Shown in pieces: positions 8,738-15,992 of a DNA stretch of 43,546 nucleotides (position 1 is its first letter; every line of letters starts with the position of its first letter). The notes under the pieces were generated by a model. It was not told the DNA's origin and made no database searches. It saw only the letters and a program-made list of their open reading frames with translations. This stretch comes from Lachnospiraceae bacterium UBA6998. Lineage in GTDB: Bacteria > Bacillota > Clostridia > Lachnospirales > Lachnospiraceae. The stretch lies in NCBI GenBank assembly GCA_002448395.1, contig DJXS01000073.1:1-43546 (forward strand). Reading direction: 5' to 3'. Made by a program: the position numbers and the translations under genes.

Positions 8738-9763
8738 TTACCTCTTTCTTACTGCCAACATGTAAATGACCACCGGCGCGCCCAGAAGCGACGTCACAGT
8801 GCTGATCCCCAGCTCGGTCGGCGCAAACGCCATTCGGGCGATCAGGTCTGAATACAGGCAGAAAACCGCGCCCGCGAGAAAGCATGCAGGCACCATGACG
8901 GGCGGCCGGGAGCTCCTTAAGAGCTTACGCATGAGGAAGGGCACCGCAATGCCGACAAAGGACACCGGTCCCGCAAAAGCCGTCACGCAGGCCGACAGAA
9001 GGCTCGACAGCAGGATCAGGATCACACGATACCGCTTTACATCGACTCCCATGCTGGCCGCGTAAGCCTCCCCCAGTTCAAAGGCGCCGATTGGCTTGCT
9101 GCACAGAACTGTGAGTACCATCGCGGCTGTCACGATCATCGCAGCAGCCGCCACATCTCCCCAATCCATTCCGGAGAAAGTTCCCTGGGACCATCCCCGC
9201 AGGTTCACGATCTGCGCGTCCTCAGCAAAGGTCACCAGAAAGTCCGTCACAGCGTTGCATATATACCCCACCATGATGCCCGCCGCCAGGAGCGACGCCA
9301 TATGCCGCACTCTGTGTGAGAGCAGGACGATTGCTCCTGTCGTCACAAGCGCGCCTCCGAAAGCTGCCAGGATCATCAATAATCCGGACGACTGTCTCTC
9401 TCCTCCCGCGACAAACAGGAGCGCCGCGCAGACGGCCAGTTTGGCTCCCGACGAGATGCCCAGCACATAAGGTCCAGCGATGGGATTTCCGAAAAAGGTC
9501 TGCAGCAGATATCCCGAAACCGCCAGCGCGCCTCCCAGAAGCACTGTCATACACATCCTGGGCAGCCGGATCTGTGTCAAAATATTCCTCTCCGCCTCGC
9601 TCCCGCCTCCCAGCAGGATCTCCACGATCTTTTCGGGCGCAATGGATACGCTTCCGAGCGCAGTGCAAAGCAGAGCGCCAACGACAACCGCCGCCGCAAG
9701 CGCAGCAAATACCGCCGCGTATCCTCCTCTATGCAGTTGTCCCTCTGTCCGATCTTTCGTCAT
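8738..9763 (-). CDS. btuC: BtuC/FecCD-type ABC transporter permease
   Basis: Membrane subunit of an iron-siderophore/cobalamin-type ABC importer, 341 residues with about nine to ten hydrophobic segments. Family hallmarks include LPRMCMTVLLGGALAVSGYL near the N terminus, NPIAGPYVLGISSGAKLA, and the late FVGIAVPFLMRKLL and TELGISTVTSLLGAPVVIYML segments. It sits in the B12 operon between cbiF (4-bp ATGA overlap) and the ATPase fusion (3-bp gap), with a BtuF-like lipoprotein gene further upstream, so a corrinoid substrate is inferred; the sequence alone cannot exclude heme or a siderophore. Full length, ending in VRKR followed by TAA inside the next gene's ribosome site. Confidence 0.9.
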   Translation of the reverse strand: MTKDRTEGQLHRGGYAAVFAALAAAVVVGALLCTALGSVSIAPEKIVEILLGGGSEAERNILTQIRLPRMCMTVLLGGALAVSGYLLQTFFGNPIAGPYVLGISSGAKLAVCAALLFVAGGERQSSGLLMILAAFGGALVTTGAIVLLSHRVRHMASLLAAGIMVGYICNAVTDFLVTFAEDAQIVNLRGWSQGTFSGMDWGDVAAAAMIVTAAMVLTVLCSKPIGAFELGEAYAASMGVDVKRYRVILILLSSLLSACVTAFAGPVSFVGIAVPFLMRKLLRSSRPPVMVPACFLAGAVFCLYSDLIARMAFAPTELGISTVTSLLGAPVVIYMLAVRKR

Positions 9764-10572
9764 TCTTTTGGCTTTGCGCTCCTGTAACCTGTCTCAAAAT
9801 CCGCGTCGTAGAGGCAGGATCTCATGACCCTGCTCTGCGGGGATCTCCCGTCACCGCTCTCTGCTGTGGGCTGCGCTCCGTTATAGCGGACAGCCTCCCC
9901 TACAATGATCAGAGCCGTCCTGTCGATATCATTGTCCGCCGCTGTCTTCTCCAGCGTATCGATCGTGCAGACAAAAGCTTTTTCTTCGGGCCAGGTGGCC
10001 TTGTAGACGATCGCTGCGGGAGTCTGCGGCGCGTACCCGCCTTCCACAAGCTTTCCCGCCAGTTCACCGATCATCGAACTGCTGAGAAACAGCACCATGG
10101 TCGCCTGATGCGCAGCGAAGGACTCAATGGACTCCTTCTCCGGCACCTTGGTCCTGCCTTCCATTCTCGTCAGGATCACGCTCTGCGAGATGCCGGGCAG
10201 GGTGTATTCCATCCCCAACGCAGCGGCGGCTCCGCAGAAGGAACTGACGCCGGGCGTCACATCGTAAGCAATGCCCCGCTTTTCCAGTTCCTCCATCTGC
10301 TCCCGAATCGCTCCGTAAATGGAAGGATCCCCGGTATGCAGGCGCACTGTTGTGAGCCCCTCTTTTTCGGCGTCTCCCATGACTTTGAGGACTTCCTCCA
10401 GAGTCATGTATGCACTGTTATAGATCCGGCAGCTCTCTCCGGCCGCCCTAAGCAGTTCCGGGTTAACCAGCGATCCCGCGTATATGATGACGTCCGCTTC
10501 CGCAAGAAGCTTCTGTCCCCGTACTGTGATGAGGTCCGGGGCTCCCGGCCCCGCTCCGACAAAATGGATCAT
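9760..10572 (-). CDS. cbiF: Cobalt-precorrin-4 C11-methyltransferase CbiF
   Basis: Transfers a methyl group from SAM to C11 of cobalt-precorrin-4 in the cytoplasm. The 270-residue protein is a standard tetrapyrrole methylase: VGAGPGAPDLITVRG at the N terminus, IYAGSLV, then RLHTGDPSIYGA and DVTPGVSSFCGAAA. The C-terminal third has RTALIIVGEAV and a short, poorly conserved serine- and arginine-rich tail. ATGA overlaps couple it to cbiD upstream and to the permease downstream. Length (CbiF is usually about 250-260 residues) and motifs are normal. CobM is the aerobic-pathway name for the same reaction type. Confidence 0.95.
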   Translation of the reverse strand: MIHFVGAGPGAPDLITVRGQKLLAEADVIIYAGSLVNPELLRAAGESCRIYNSAYMTLEEVLKVMGDAEKEGLTTVRLHTGDPSIYGAIREQMEELEKRGIAYDVTPGVSSFCGAAAALGMEYTLPGISQSVILTRMEGRTKVPEKESIESFAAHQATMVLFLSSSMIGELAGKLVEGGYAPQTPAAIVYKATWPEEKAFVCTIDTLEKTAADNDIDRTALIIVGEAVRYNGAQPTAESGDGRSPQSRVMRSCLYDADFETGYRSAKPKE

Positions 10573-11846
10573 AAAATCTCTCTCCGCAATAGTTCTTCCG
10601 CGCCTTCTGTGTGCACCAGTTCCCGGTCCTTATTCGCGAACACGATCGTCTCCGCCCGCAGTTTCCCTTCAGACCATTCCTCGAGGTATCCGCAGATCCG
10701 CCGCGCCATTTCCTGCGCCGTCTGCTCCTTCACTCCATAACGCTCCAGGACCTCCAGGGCCGCATCCGTCATGACGCAGTCCTCAAGTTCTCCCTTCAGT
10801 TTTTCCCGTTCCTGCTCCGCGCAGTACTCTCTGGCGATCTCCCGCAAAATCTCCATCCTGCGGTCTCCGTACATGGAGTGCGTGTTTCGCACGCCGCCCG
10901 CTATTTTGACAAGTTTGCCGATGTGGCCCGCGAGCAGGATTCCCTCAAATCCGGCTTCCGCCGCGAGTTCCACCGCTTCCGCCGCGTAGTTGGAGATCAG
11001 GACGATCCGGTCCTCCTGCAGCCCATACCTCTGTGTCAAAAAAGCGAGCCCGTAATTACCGGGCGCCAACACCGCAAATTTGTCACCCTCCGCTTTCAGG
11101 ACGTTCATCTGCGCGCGGATAGTCTCCACCACGGCGCGGTCGCTCATGGGCTCCACGATACCGGTGGTTCCCAGAATGGAAATCCCGCCGGTGATCCCCA
11201 GCTTGGGATTGAAAGTCCGGGCAGCCAGAGCCTCCCCTTCAGGCGCGCTGATGATAACTCGCAGCCCGGAAAATGTGTCAGGAGATTTGCCAAGCGGCAT
11301 GTCAGCGTGCTCTTCTCTCCAAGCGTCCGAAATATTCTCGGCGTGCCCTTCTCTCCACACGTCCAGAACCCTTTCGATATTCGCAGTGATCATCTGCCTG
11401 GGCACGTGGTTGATCGCCGCCGCTCCGACGGGCTGATCCAGCCCCGGCTTTGTGACGCGGCCTATGCCCCGTCCGCCGTCTATAGTGATCCCAGGCTCCC
11501 CAGACCATGAAACTTCTGCCTCGATCAGAGTCCCTGTCGTGATGTCCGGGTCATCGCCTCCGTCCTTTCTGACGGCACAGCATGCCCATACCGGCCTTGC
11601 AGGTTCCTGCCCCGGCTCGTCTTCATACCTGATCTTCGGGTTCAGAACCTGCGCCCGGAATACCGGTCCTCCCGGAGTGCGGATCTCTGCTTCCTGCACG
11701 GTCTCCCCGGTCAGAAGCATCTGAGCCGCCGCGGATGCCGCTGCCGCAGCACAGCTTCCGGTCGTAAAGCCGCAGCGCAGGCGCTTGCCATCCTTCTCTA
11801 TATATCTCGGTGTTTTCGTCTTCTTCGGATCTTCGTGTTCTGTCAT
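10569..11846 (-). CDS. cbiD: Cobalt-precorrin-5B C1-methyltransferase CbiD
   Basis: Methylates C1 of the corrin ring in the anaerobic pathway. The 425-residue protein shows the CbiD signature LRCGFTTGSCAAAAASAAA at about residues 22-40, then GGRGIGRVTKPGLD, SAPEGEALAARTFNPKLGI-type motifs and GGISILGTTGIVEPMS. This family is diagnostic for the oxygen-independent route because the aerobic pathway uses unrelated CobF. There is an internal near-duplication, VWREGHAENISDAWREEHAD at about residues 162-181, where a W-R-E-x-H-A motif occurs twice; it may be a small local expansion. The gene starts 9 bp after the cbiC stop and its stop overlaps cbiF. Confidence 0.95.
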   Translation of the reverse strand: MTEHEDPKKTKTPRYIEKDGKRLRCGFTTGSCAAAAASAAAQMLLTGETVQEAEIRTPGGPVFRAQVLNPKIRYEDEPGQEPARPVWACCAVRKDGGDDPDITTGTLIEAEVSWSGEPGITIDGGRGIGRVTKPGLDQPVGAAAINHVPRQMITANIERVLDVWREGHAENISDAWREEHADMPLGKSPDTFSGLRVIISAPEGEALAARTFNPKLGITGGISILGTTGIVEPMSDRAVVETIRAQMNVLKAEGDKFAVLAPGNYGLAFLTQRYGLQEDRIVLISNYAAEAVELAAEAGFEGILLAGHIGKLVKIAGGVRNTHSMYGDRRMEILREIAREYCAEQEREKLKGELEDCVMTDAALEVLERYGVKEQTAQEMARRICGYLEEWSEGKLRAETIVFANKDRELVHTEGAEELLRREIL

Positions 11847-11855
11847 CGCTGCTGA

Positions 11856-12482
11856 TCACATTCCATATAGCAGGGCATTGCAGATAGCCGCGGCTACGCC
11901 GCTTCCACCCTTTCTCCCTCTGTTGACGATCCACGGAACATCCGTCTCCATGATCTGTTCCTTGGCGTTCACTACATTGACAAAGCCTACCGGCACTCCG
12001 ATGATCAGGGCGGGCCTGAAGCTTGTCTTGTCCATCAGCTCTTTCAGCGCTAAAAGCGCTGTCGGCGCGTTTCCGATCGCGAAGATCGTCTCTCCACCCA
12101 GTGCTGCCGCCTTCTCCATGCTCACCGCCGCGCGGGTCAGCCCCCGCGCCGCAGCTTCCGCCGCGACCTCCGGATCCGCCATGAAGCACATGGCCTCTCC
12201 GCCCCACTTCGCCAGCGCTTTTTTGTTCACACCGGCAAGTGCCATATTGGTGTCAGTCACGATCCGTGCTCCTCTTCGGATCGCCTCTCTGCCCTTCTCC
12301 ACTGCATCCGGAGAGAAAGTCATCGTATCCGCGTATTCGAAATCCGCAGTTGCATGGATCACGCGCAGAACGACCGTGGCCGGCTCCTGAGGAATCACTT
12401 TCCCCATCTGCGCGAGCTCGCCGCGTATGATCTGCATGCTGGTATTCTCTATGTCTGCAGGTTTTATGTGATCGATCTTCAC
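11856..12482 (-). CDS. cbiC: Cobalt-precorrin-8 methylmutase CbiC
   Basis: Moves a methyl group from C11 to C12 to give cobyrinate. The sequence has the methylmutase histidine context RVIHATADFEY, RGARIVTDTNMALAGV and the terminal GRKGGSGVAAAICNAL. An in-frame GTG at 12524 would add 14 unconserved residues, but the GTG at 12482 has a strong AGGAAAGGAG ribosome site at good spacing and gives a 208-residue protein beginning MKIDHIKPADIE, the usual CbiC size. I therefore prefer 12482. Upstream is cobQ (stop at 12556) and downstream is cbiD after 9 bp. Confidence 0.93.
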   Translation of the reverse strand: MKIDHIKPADIENTSMQIIRGELAQMGKVIPQEPATVVLRVIHATADFEYADTMTFSPDAVEKGREAIRRGARIVTDTNMALAGVNKKALAKWGGEAMCFMADPEVAAEAAARGLTRAAVSMEKAAALGGETIFAIGNAPTALLALKELMDKTSFRPALIIGVPVGFVNVVNAKEQIMETDVPWIVNRGRKGGSGVAAAICNALLYGM

Positions 12483-12555
12483 TGCGGCTCCTTTCCTGAG
12501 CGGTTCGCTTTTTTGGCTGTTCACGGTGGCCCGGCAGCATCCGGAAGCTTAATCG

Positions 12556-14217
12556 TCAGATTCCGATCGCCTCATAGATCAGTTTCCAGTCCAGGTGCTC
12601 CCTGAGCACATTCGCGAGGATATTAAGCTGTCTTTCCTGCATCTGGCGGGCGCTCAGCAGTTCCTCCCCCGCAGCGCGGACAATTCCCGCGTCTTTGTCC
12701 ATGGCGACAGTGCCTTTCCTCTCCCGCAGAAGAGCGATCAGTGCCTCCCGGAACGCCGGCTCATCGAAGATTCCATGCAAATATGTTCCCAAAACACTTT
12801 CAAATACGGCCCCGTCCGGCCCGCTGAGCTTTGCGAAAACAGATCCCGCAGGCAGACCTTCCCGCCGGATTCTGTCACCATCCGGATTCCCCAGATACAC
12901 GGTCTCCCCCATGTGGATCTCATATCCGGAAACCGGAAGATCCGACAGAGCGGTCCAGTCGCCTGCCAGCCGACAAGTCCTTCCGGCACTTTGCTTCGTT
13001 AGTTTTCCCTGCCGGAACACTGTTTCTATGGGCAGAAGATCCAGTCCTTCCTCCGCGCCTCCCGCCTCGCTTGCTAACGGGTCCAGAATCCTTTTTCCCA
13101 GCATCTGGTAACCGCCGCAGATGCCCATGAGCAGCGACGTATTGGGAAACTCCCCTTCTTCCGGCATGTTCAAAAGTCCTGCGTTCCGGGCGCGGCGAAG
13201 ACTGACCAGTCTGTCGATCCATCTCGCCAGCCCCGATTTTTTGAGCCAGCGAAGGTCTTCGATCGTGTTGCGGGTGCCGGGCAGAAGAATCAGATCCGGC
13301 GTCCCCAGTTCCGAGACTTTCGACACATAGTAGAGGTTCACGCCCTCCTCCTGTTCGAGGGGCGCGAAATCCGTGTAATTGCTCATGTAGGGGAGCCTGA
13401 TCACAGCTATATCCACTGTTACAGGCTCGGCAGCGTTGGGACTGTCTGCCGGGCGCGAACTTTTCTGCTCCGATTTAAGGCTCGCCCCACCGGTAAGTTT
13501 ATCCGACAAACTGTCTTCTTCGTCCAGATTCAGCTTCAGCCAGGGCACAATGCCTGCAAACGGAATATCACAGTACTCCCGGAACATGGAAAGCCCCGGC
13601 TCGAGAAGCCTCACATCGCCGCGAAACTTGTTGATGATCAATCCTTTCACGCGCTCCCTTTCTTCGGGTCGCATCAGCTGCACCGTACCCAGAAGCTGCG
13701 CGAAAACCCCGCCCGGATCTATATTGCCTGCCAGCAGGACCGGAGCGTCCACCATCTGCGCGAGCCCCATATTGACAAAATCTCCTTCGCGCAGGTTGAT
13801 CTCCACAGGGCTTCCGGCCCCTTCGATCACTATGATCTCCGCCTGTTCTTCAAGCCTGTGATAGGCTTCGAGAATCTGCGGGACCAGCGATTTTTTGACA
13901 CGGTAATAGTCGGCTGCCCGCATCTTACCGATCGGCCCGCCGTTTACGATCACCTCGGAGACCGCATCGCCCATTGGCTTTAGGAGGATCGGGTTCATAT
14001 CTGCCGACGGCTCCAGCCCCGCTGCCGCCGCCTGCACCACCTGCGCGCGCCCCATCTCAAGCCCGTCCCTCGTCACGAAGGAATTGAGCGCCATATTCTG
14101 GGACTTAAATGGCGCCACGCGAAAGCCGTCCTGCCGCAGTACACGCAGGATCCCCGCCGTCAGTATGCTCTTGCCCGCACCGGACATGGTGCCCTGGATC
14201 ATCAGATTGCGCGCCAT
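12556..14217 (-). CDS. cbiP: Cobyric acid synthase CbiP/CobQ
   Basis: Amidates the b, d, e and g side chains of adenosylcobyrinate a,c-diamide with ATP and glutamine. The 553-residue protein begins MARNLMIQGTMSGAGKS with the P-loop GTMSGAGKS, followed by the family markers FKSQNMALNS and NPILLKPMGD. The amidotransferase half has LPGTRNTIEDL, the nucleophile cysteine in MGICGGYQMLG, and the histidine in GTYLHGIFD. It is longer than the usual roughly 500 residues; the extra length is mainly in the central linker (near SEQKSSRPADSPNAAEP) and at the C-terminal end. A GGGAGGCAGG ribosome site precedes the ATG, 22 bp after the BtuF-like gene. Confidence 0.94.
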   Translation of the reverse strand: MARNLMIQGTMSGAGKSILTAGILRVLRQDGFRVAPFKSQNMALNSFVTRDGLEMGRAQVVQAAAAGLEPSADMNPILLKPMGDAVSEVIVNGGPIGKMRAADYYRVKKSLVPQILEAYHRLEEQAEIIVIEGAGSPVEINLREGDFVNMGLAQMVDAPVLLAGNIDPGGVFAQLLGTVQLMRPEERERVKGLIINKFRGDVRLLEPGLSMFREYCDIPFAGIVPWLKLNLDEEDSLSDKLTGGASLKSEQKSSRPADSPNAAEPVTVDIAVIRLPYMSNYTDFAPLEQEEGVNLYYVSKVSELGTPDLILLPGTRNTIEDLRWLKKSGLARWIDRLVSLRRARNAGLLNMPEEGEFPNTSLLMGICGGYQMLGKRILDPLASEAGGAEEGLDLLPIETVFRQGKLTKQSAGRTCRLAGDWTALSDLPVSGYEIHMGETVYLGNPDGDRIRREGLPAGSVFAKLSGPDGAVFESVLGTYLHGIFDEPAFREALIALLRERKGTVAMDKDAGIVRAAGEELLSARQMQERQLNILANVLREHLDWKLIYEAIGI

Positions 14218-14239
14218 ACCTGCCTCCCTGCCGAAGCCC

Positions 14240-15898
14240 TCACTTCAGCCTGTAGAAAAACTCCGTCTCATCCTCCGCTTCCCCTGCCACGATCGCATGC
14301 AGATCCCGGATGATCGCCCCGGTCCTGCTCGCGTTCTGGTAAAGCGAACTTCTCATACACCACACATTCCCCTCTTGGACCGCCCGGAACTGCGTCAAAA
14401 TACTGTCCTTCGCACACATCTGCTGCAGGTTCTCCGGCGCGTCCTCGATCGAAGCGTTATAGATAAGGATGTCCGCCTGCTCTGCCGCCGCATAGAAAGA
14501 CTCCATGCTCACAGTCTGCGTTGCCCTGCCTGCATCCGTCGCAGGTGTGCTGAGCGTTCCTCCCGCGATCTCCACCATTTTGCCAAAATAGTCCCCCGCG
14601 CCTCTCGTCACGACCTGCCGCGTGGAATTGATCGAAAAGATGGCGACGGTCTTTTGCTGTGCTTGTTCTGTGTTTTGGAATGAATCGACGGAATCCGGCT
14701 CTGTGTTCTTTAGAATCTCCTCCACATAGCCTTTCTGTTCCTCAAAAGCACTCGCCGCTTCCTCTTCGTGCCCCGTCACAAGCCCGTAGACCTTCACCCA
14801 CTCCGCTCTGCCCAAAGGCTCGCTCTCATAGCTGGATCGGTCGATCATAACCGGTATGCCAAGCTTTTCCAGTTTCTCCTGCACCTTAGGCGTGTGATGG
14901 ATCATAGTGGATTCAACAGCAAGATTTACGCCTGCGGCAACAATCTTTTCATAATCCGGTGCGCTGTACTTGCCGCCATATTCCAGAGTCCCCTTTTCCA
15001 TTGCTTCGCGGGCAGCTTCAATGTACCATCCGTCCTTCTCGAGGCCGGACAGAATCACATTTTCCACTGCACCTATTTCATCGAACTGACACATGACTGC
15101 CGATGCGGCGAGATAGATGCGGTCAAGCGGTTGGCGAAGGATGATCAGGTCTTCTGCCGTTCTCTCCGGGATCTCTGCGCCTTCCGGTACAATCAGATAG
15201 CGCCGGCCGTCATCCACTGCAAGGACTGCATATCCATTCTCATAGCGGCAAATCGCGAAGCACTTAGCGTATTCATTCTCATCTTTCGAGAGATACTGCA
15301 AGCCTGAGAGTTCGGGGGCTTCTTTGATGTCAGAAGTTGCTGCAGCTTCTTCCTGAGTCGCATCGGTACTGTCTTCCTCTTGCTGTGTCTCGCCTGTACT
15401 GTCCGCTTCTTCACGAGTTTCATCGGCACTTTCAGCCTCCTTCTTCGTCTCGAAAAAGCGGAAGGACAACGTGTAATCAACCAGATGCGTTGTACTCATG
15501 GCCGTAGTATCGGCCTGCACTTGCATTTCGCAGTCTTCCGGAAGAGATGCCGTTTGGCTTGTATCGGATGATCTTGCCACACTTTTCAGGGGAACCTCGA
15601 ATTTCGAATTCCCCTCTGTGTTCACAGGCAGGATTTTCTCTCCATCTATGACCATAAAGTCATAGTGAGAACTACTCCAAGTAATTACGGCCAGCAATTC
15701 TCCTGACCGTTCCAGCACAGGGCATGGCGATTCCACAGAAGCCTTGCCGCTTCCGCCTTCCAAGGTCACAGTTGCCCAGCAATACTGTGTTTCTTCAGAA
15801 TTAACAGTCTGCTCTGTTTTTTGACCGGCGCAGCCTGCTGCCGCTATGATCCATATGAACAATAGAAGGCCGCCCAGGGCCGCTCTCATTTTCTGCAT
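14240..15898 (-). CDS. BtuF-like substrate-binding lipoprotein with N-terminal NEAT-like domain
   Basis: 552 residues. An N-terminal hydrophobic segment ends in the lipobox AAAGC (Cys23), so it is predicted to be anchored outside the membrane. Residues about 38-155 form a beta-rich domain with WSSSHYDFMVIDG, LPVNTEGNSKFEVP and ADTTAMSTTH motifs, resembling the NEAT/iron-transport-associated class. Residues about 156-200 are an acidic, Ser/Thr-rich linker of degenerate EEADST-like repeats. The rest is an iron/B12-type solute-binding domain (EIPERTAEDLIILRQPLDRI, AAGVNLAVESTMIHHTP, VMIDRSSYESEPLGRAEW). It lies between cbiK and cobQ and would deliver corrinoid (or another tetrapyrrole or metal chelate) to the operon's permease and ATPase. 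Start chosen by an AGGAG site. The exact ligand is unproven. Confidence 0.85.
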   Translation of the reverse strand: MQKMRAALGGLLLFIWIIAAAGCAGQKTEQTVNSEETQYCWATVTLEGGSGKASVESPCPVLERSGELLAVITWSSSHYDFMVIDGEKILPVNTEGNSKFEVPLKSVARSSDTSQTASLPEDCEMQVQADTTAMSTTHLVDYTLSFRFFETKKEAESADETREEADSTGETQQEEDSTDATQEEAAATSDIKEAPELSGLQYLSKDENEYAKCFAICRYENGYAVLAVDDGRRYLIVPEGAEIPERTAEDLIILRQPLDRIYLAASAVMCQFDEIGAVENVILSGLEKDGWYIEAAREAMEKGTLEYGGKYSAPDYEKIVAAGVNLAVESTMIHHTPKVQEKLEKLGIPVMIDRSSYESEPLGRAEWVKVYGLVTGHEEEAASAFEEQKGYVEEILKNTEPDSVDSFQNTEQAQQKTVAIFSINSTRQVVTRGAGDYFGKMVEIAGGTLSTPATDAGRATQTVSMESFYAAAEQADILIYNASIEDAPENLQQMCAKDSILTQFRAVQEGNVWCMRSSLYQNASRTGAIIRDLHAIVAGEAEDETEFFYRLK

Positions 15899-15922
15899 TT
15901 ATGCTCCTGATTATTTAGCTTC

Positions 15923-15970
15923 TGCTGTAATTGAGCCCTTACAGTACTGTCTAAGGGCTCAGTTACAGCA
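15923..15970. repeat. Palindromic element, copy 2 (extended 48-bp hairpin)
   Basis: In the 94-bp gap between cbiK and the BtuF-like gene, TGCTGTAA..TGAGCCCTTA pairs with TAAGGGCTCA..TTACAGCA, forming a nearly perfect hairpin of about 18 pairs around a short loop. It shares TAAGGGCTC and TTACAGCAA with copy 1 at 171-209. It lies inside the transcribed operon, so it could act as an RNA processing or stability element, or be a REP/MITE-like insertion. Confidence 0.8.
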
Positions 15971-15992
15971 ACCGCCCTCCGACATTACGAAC

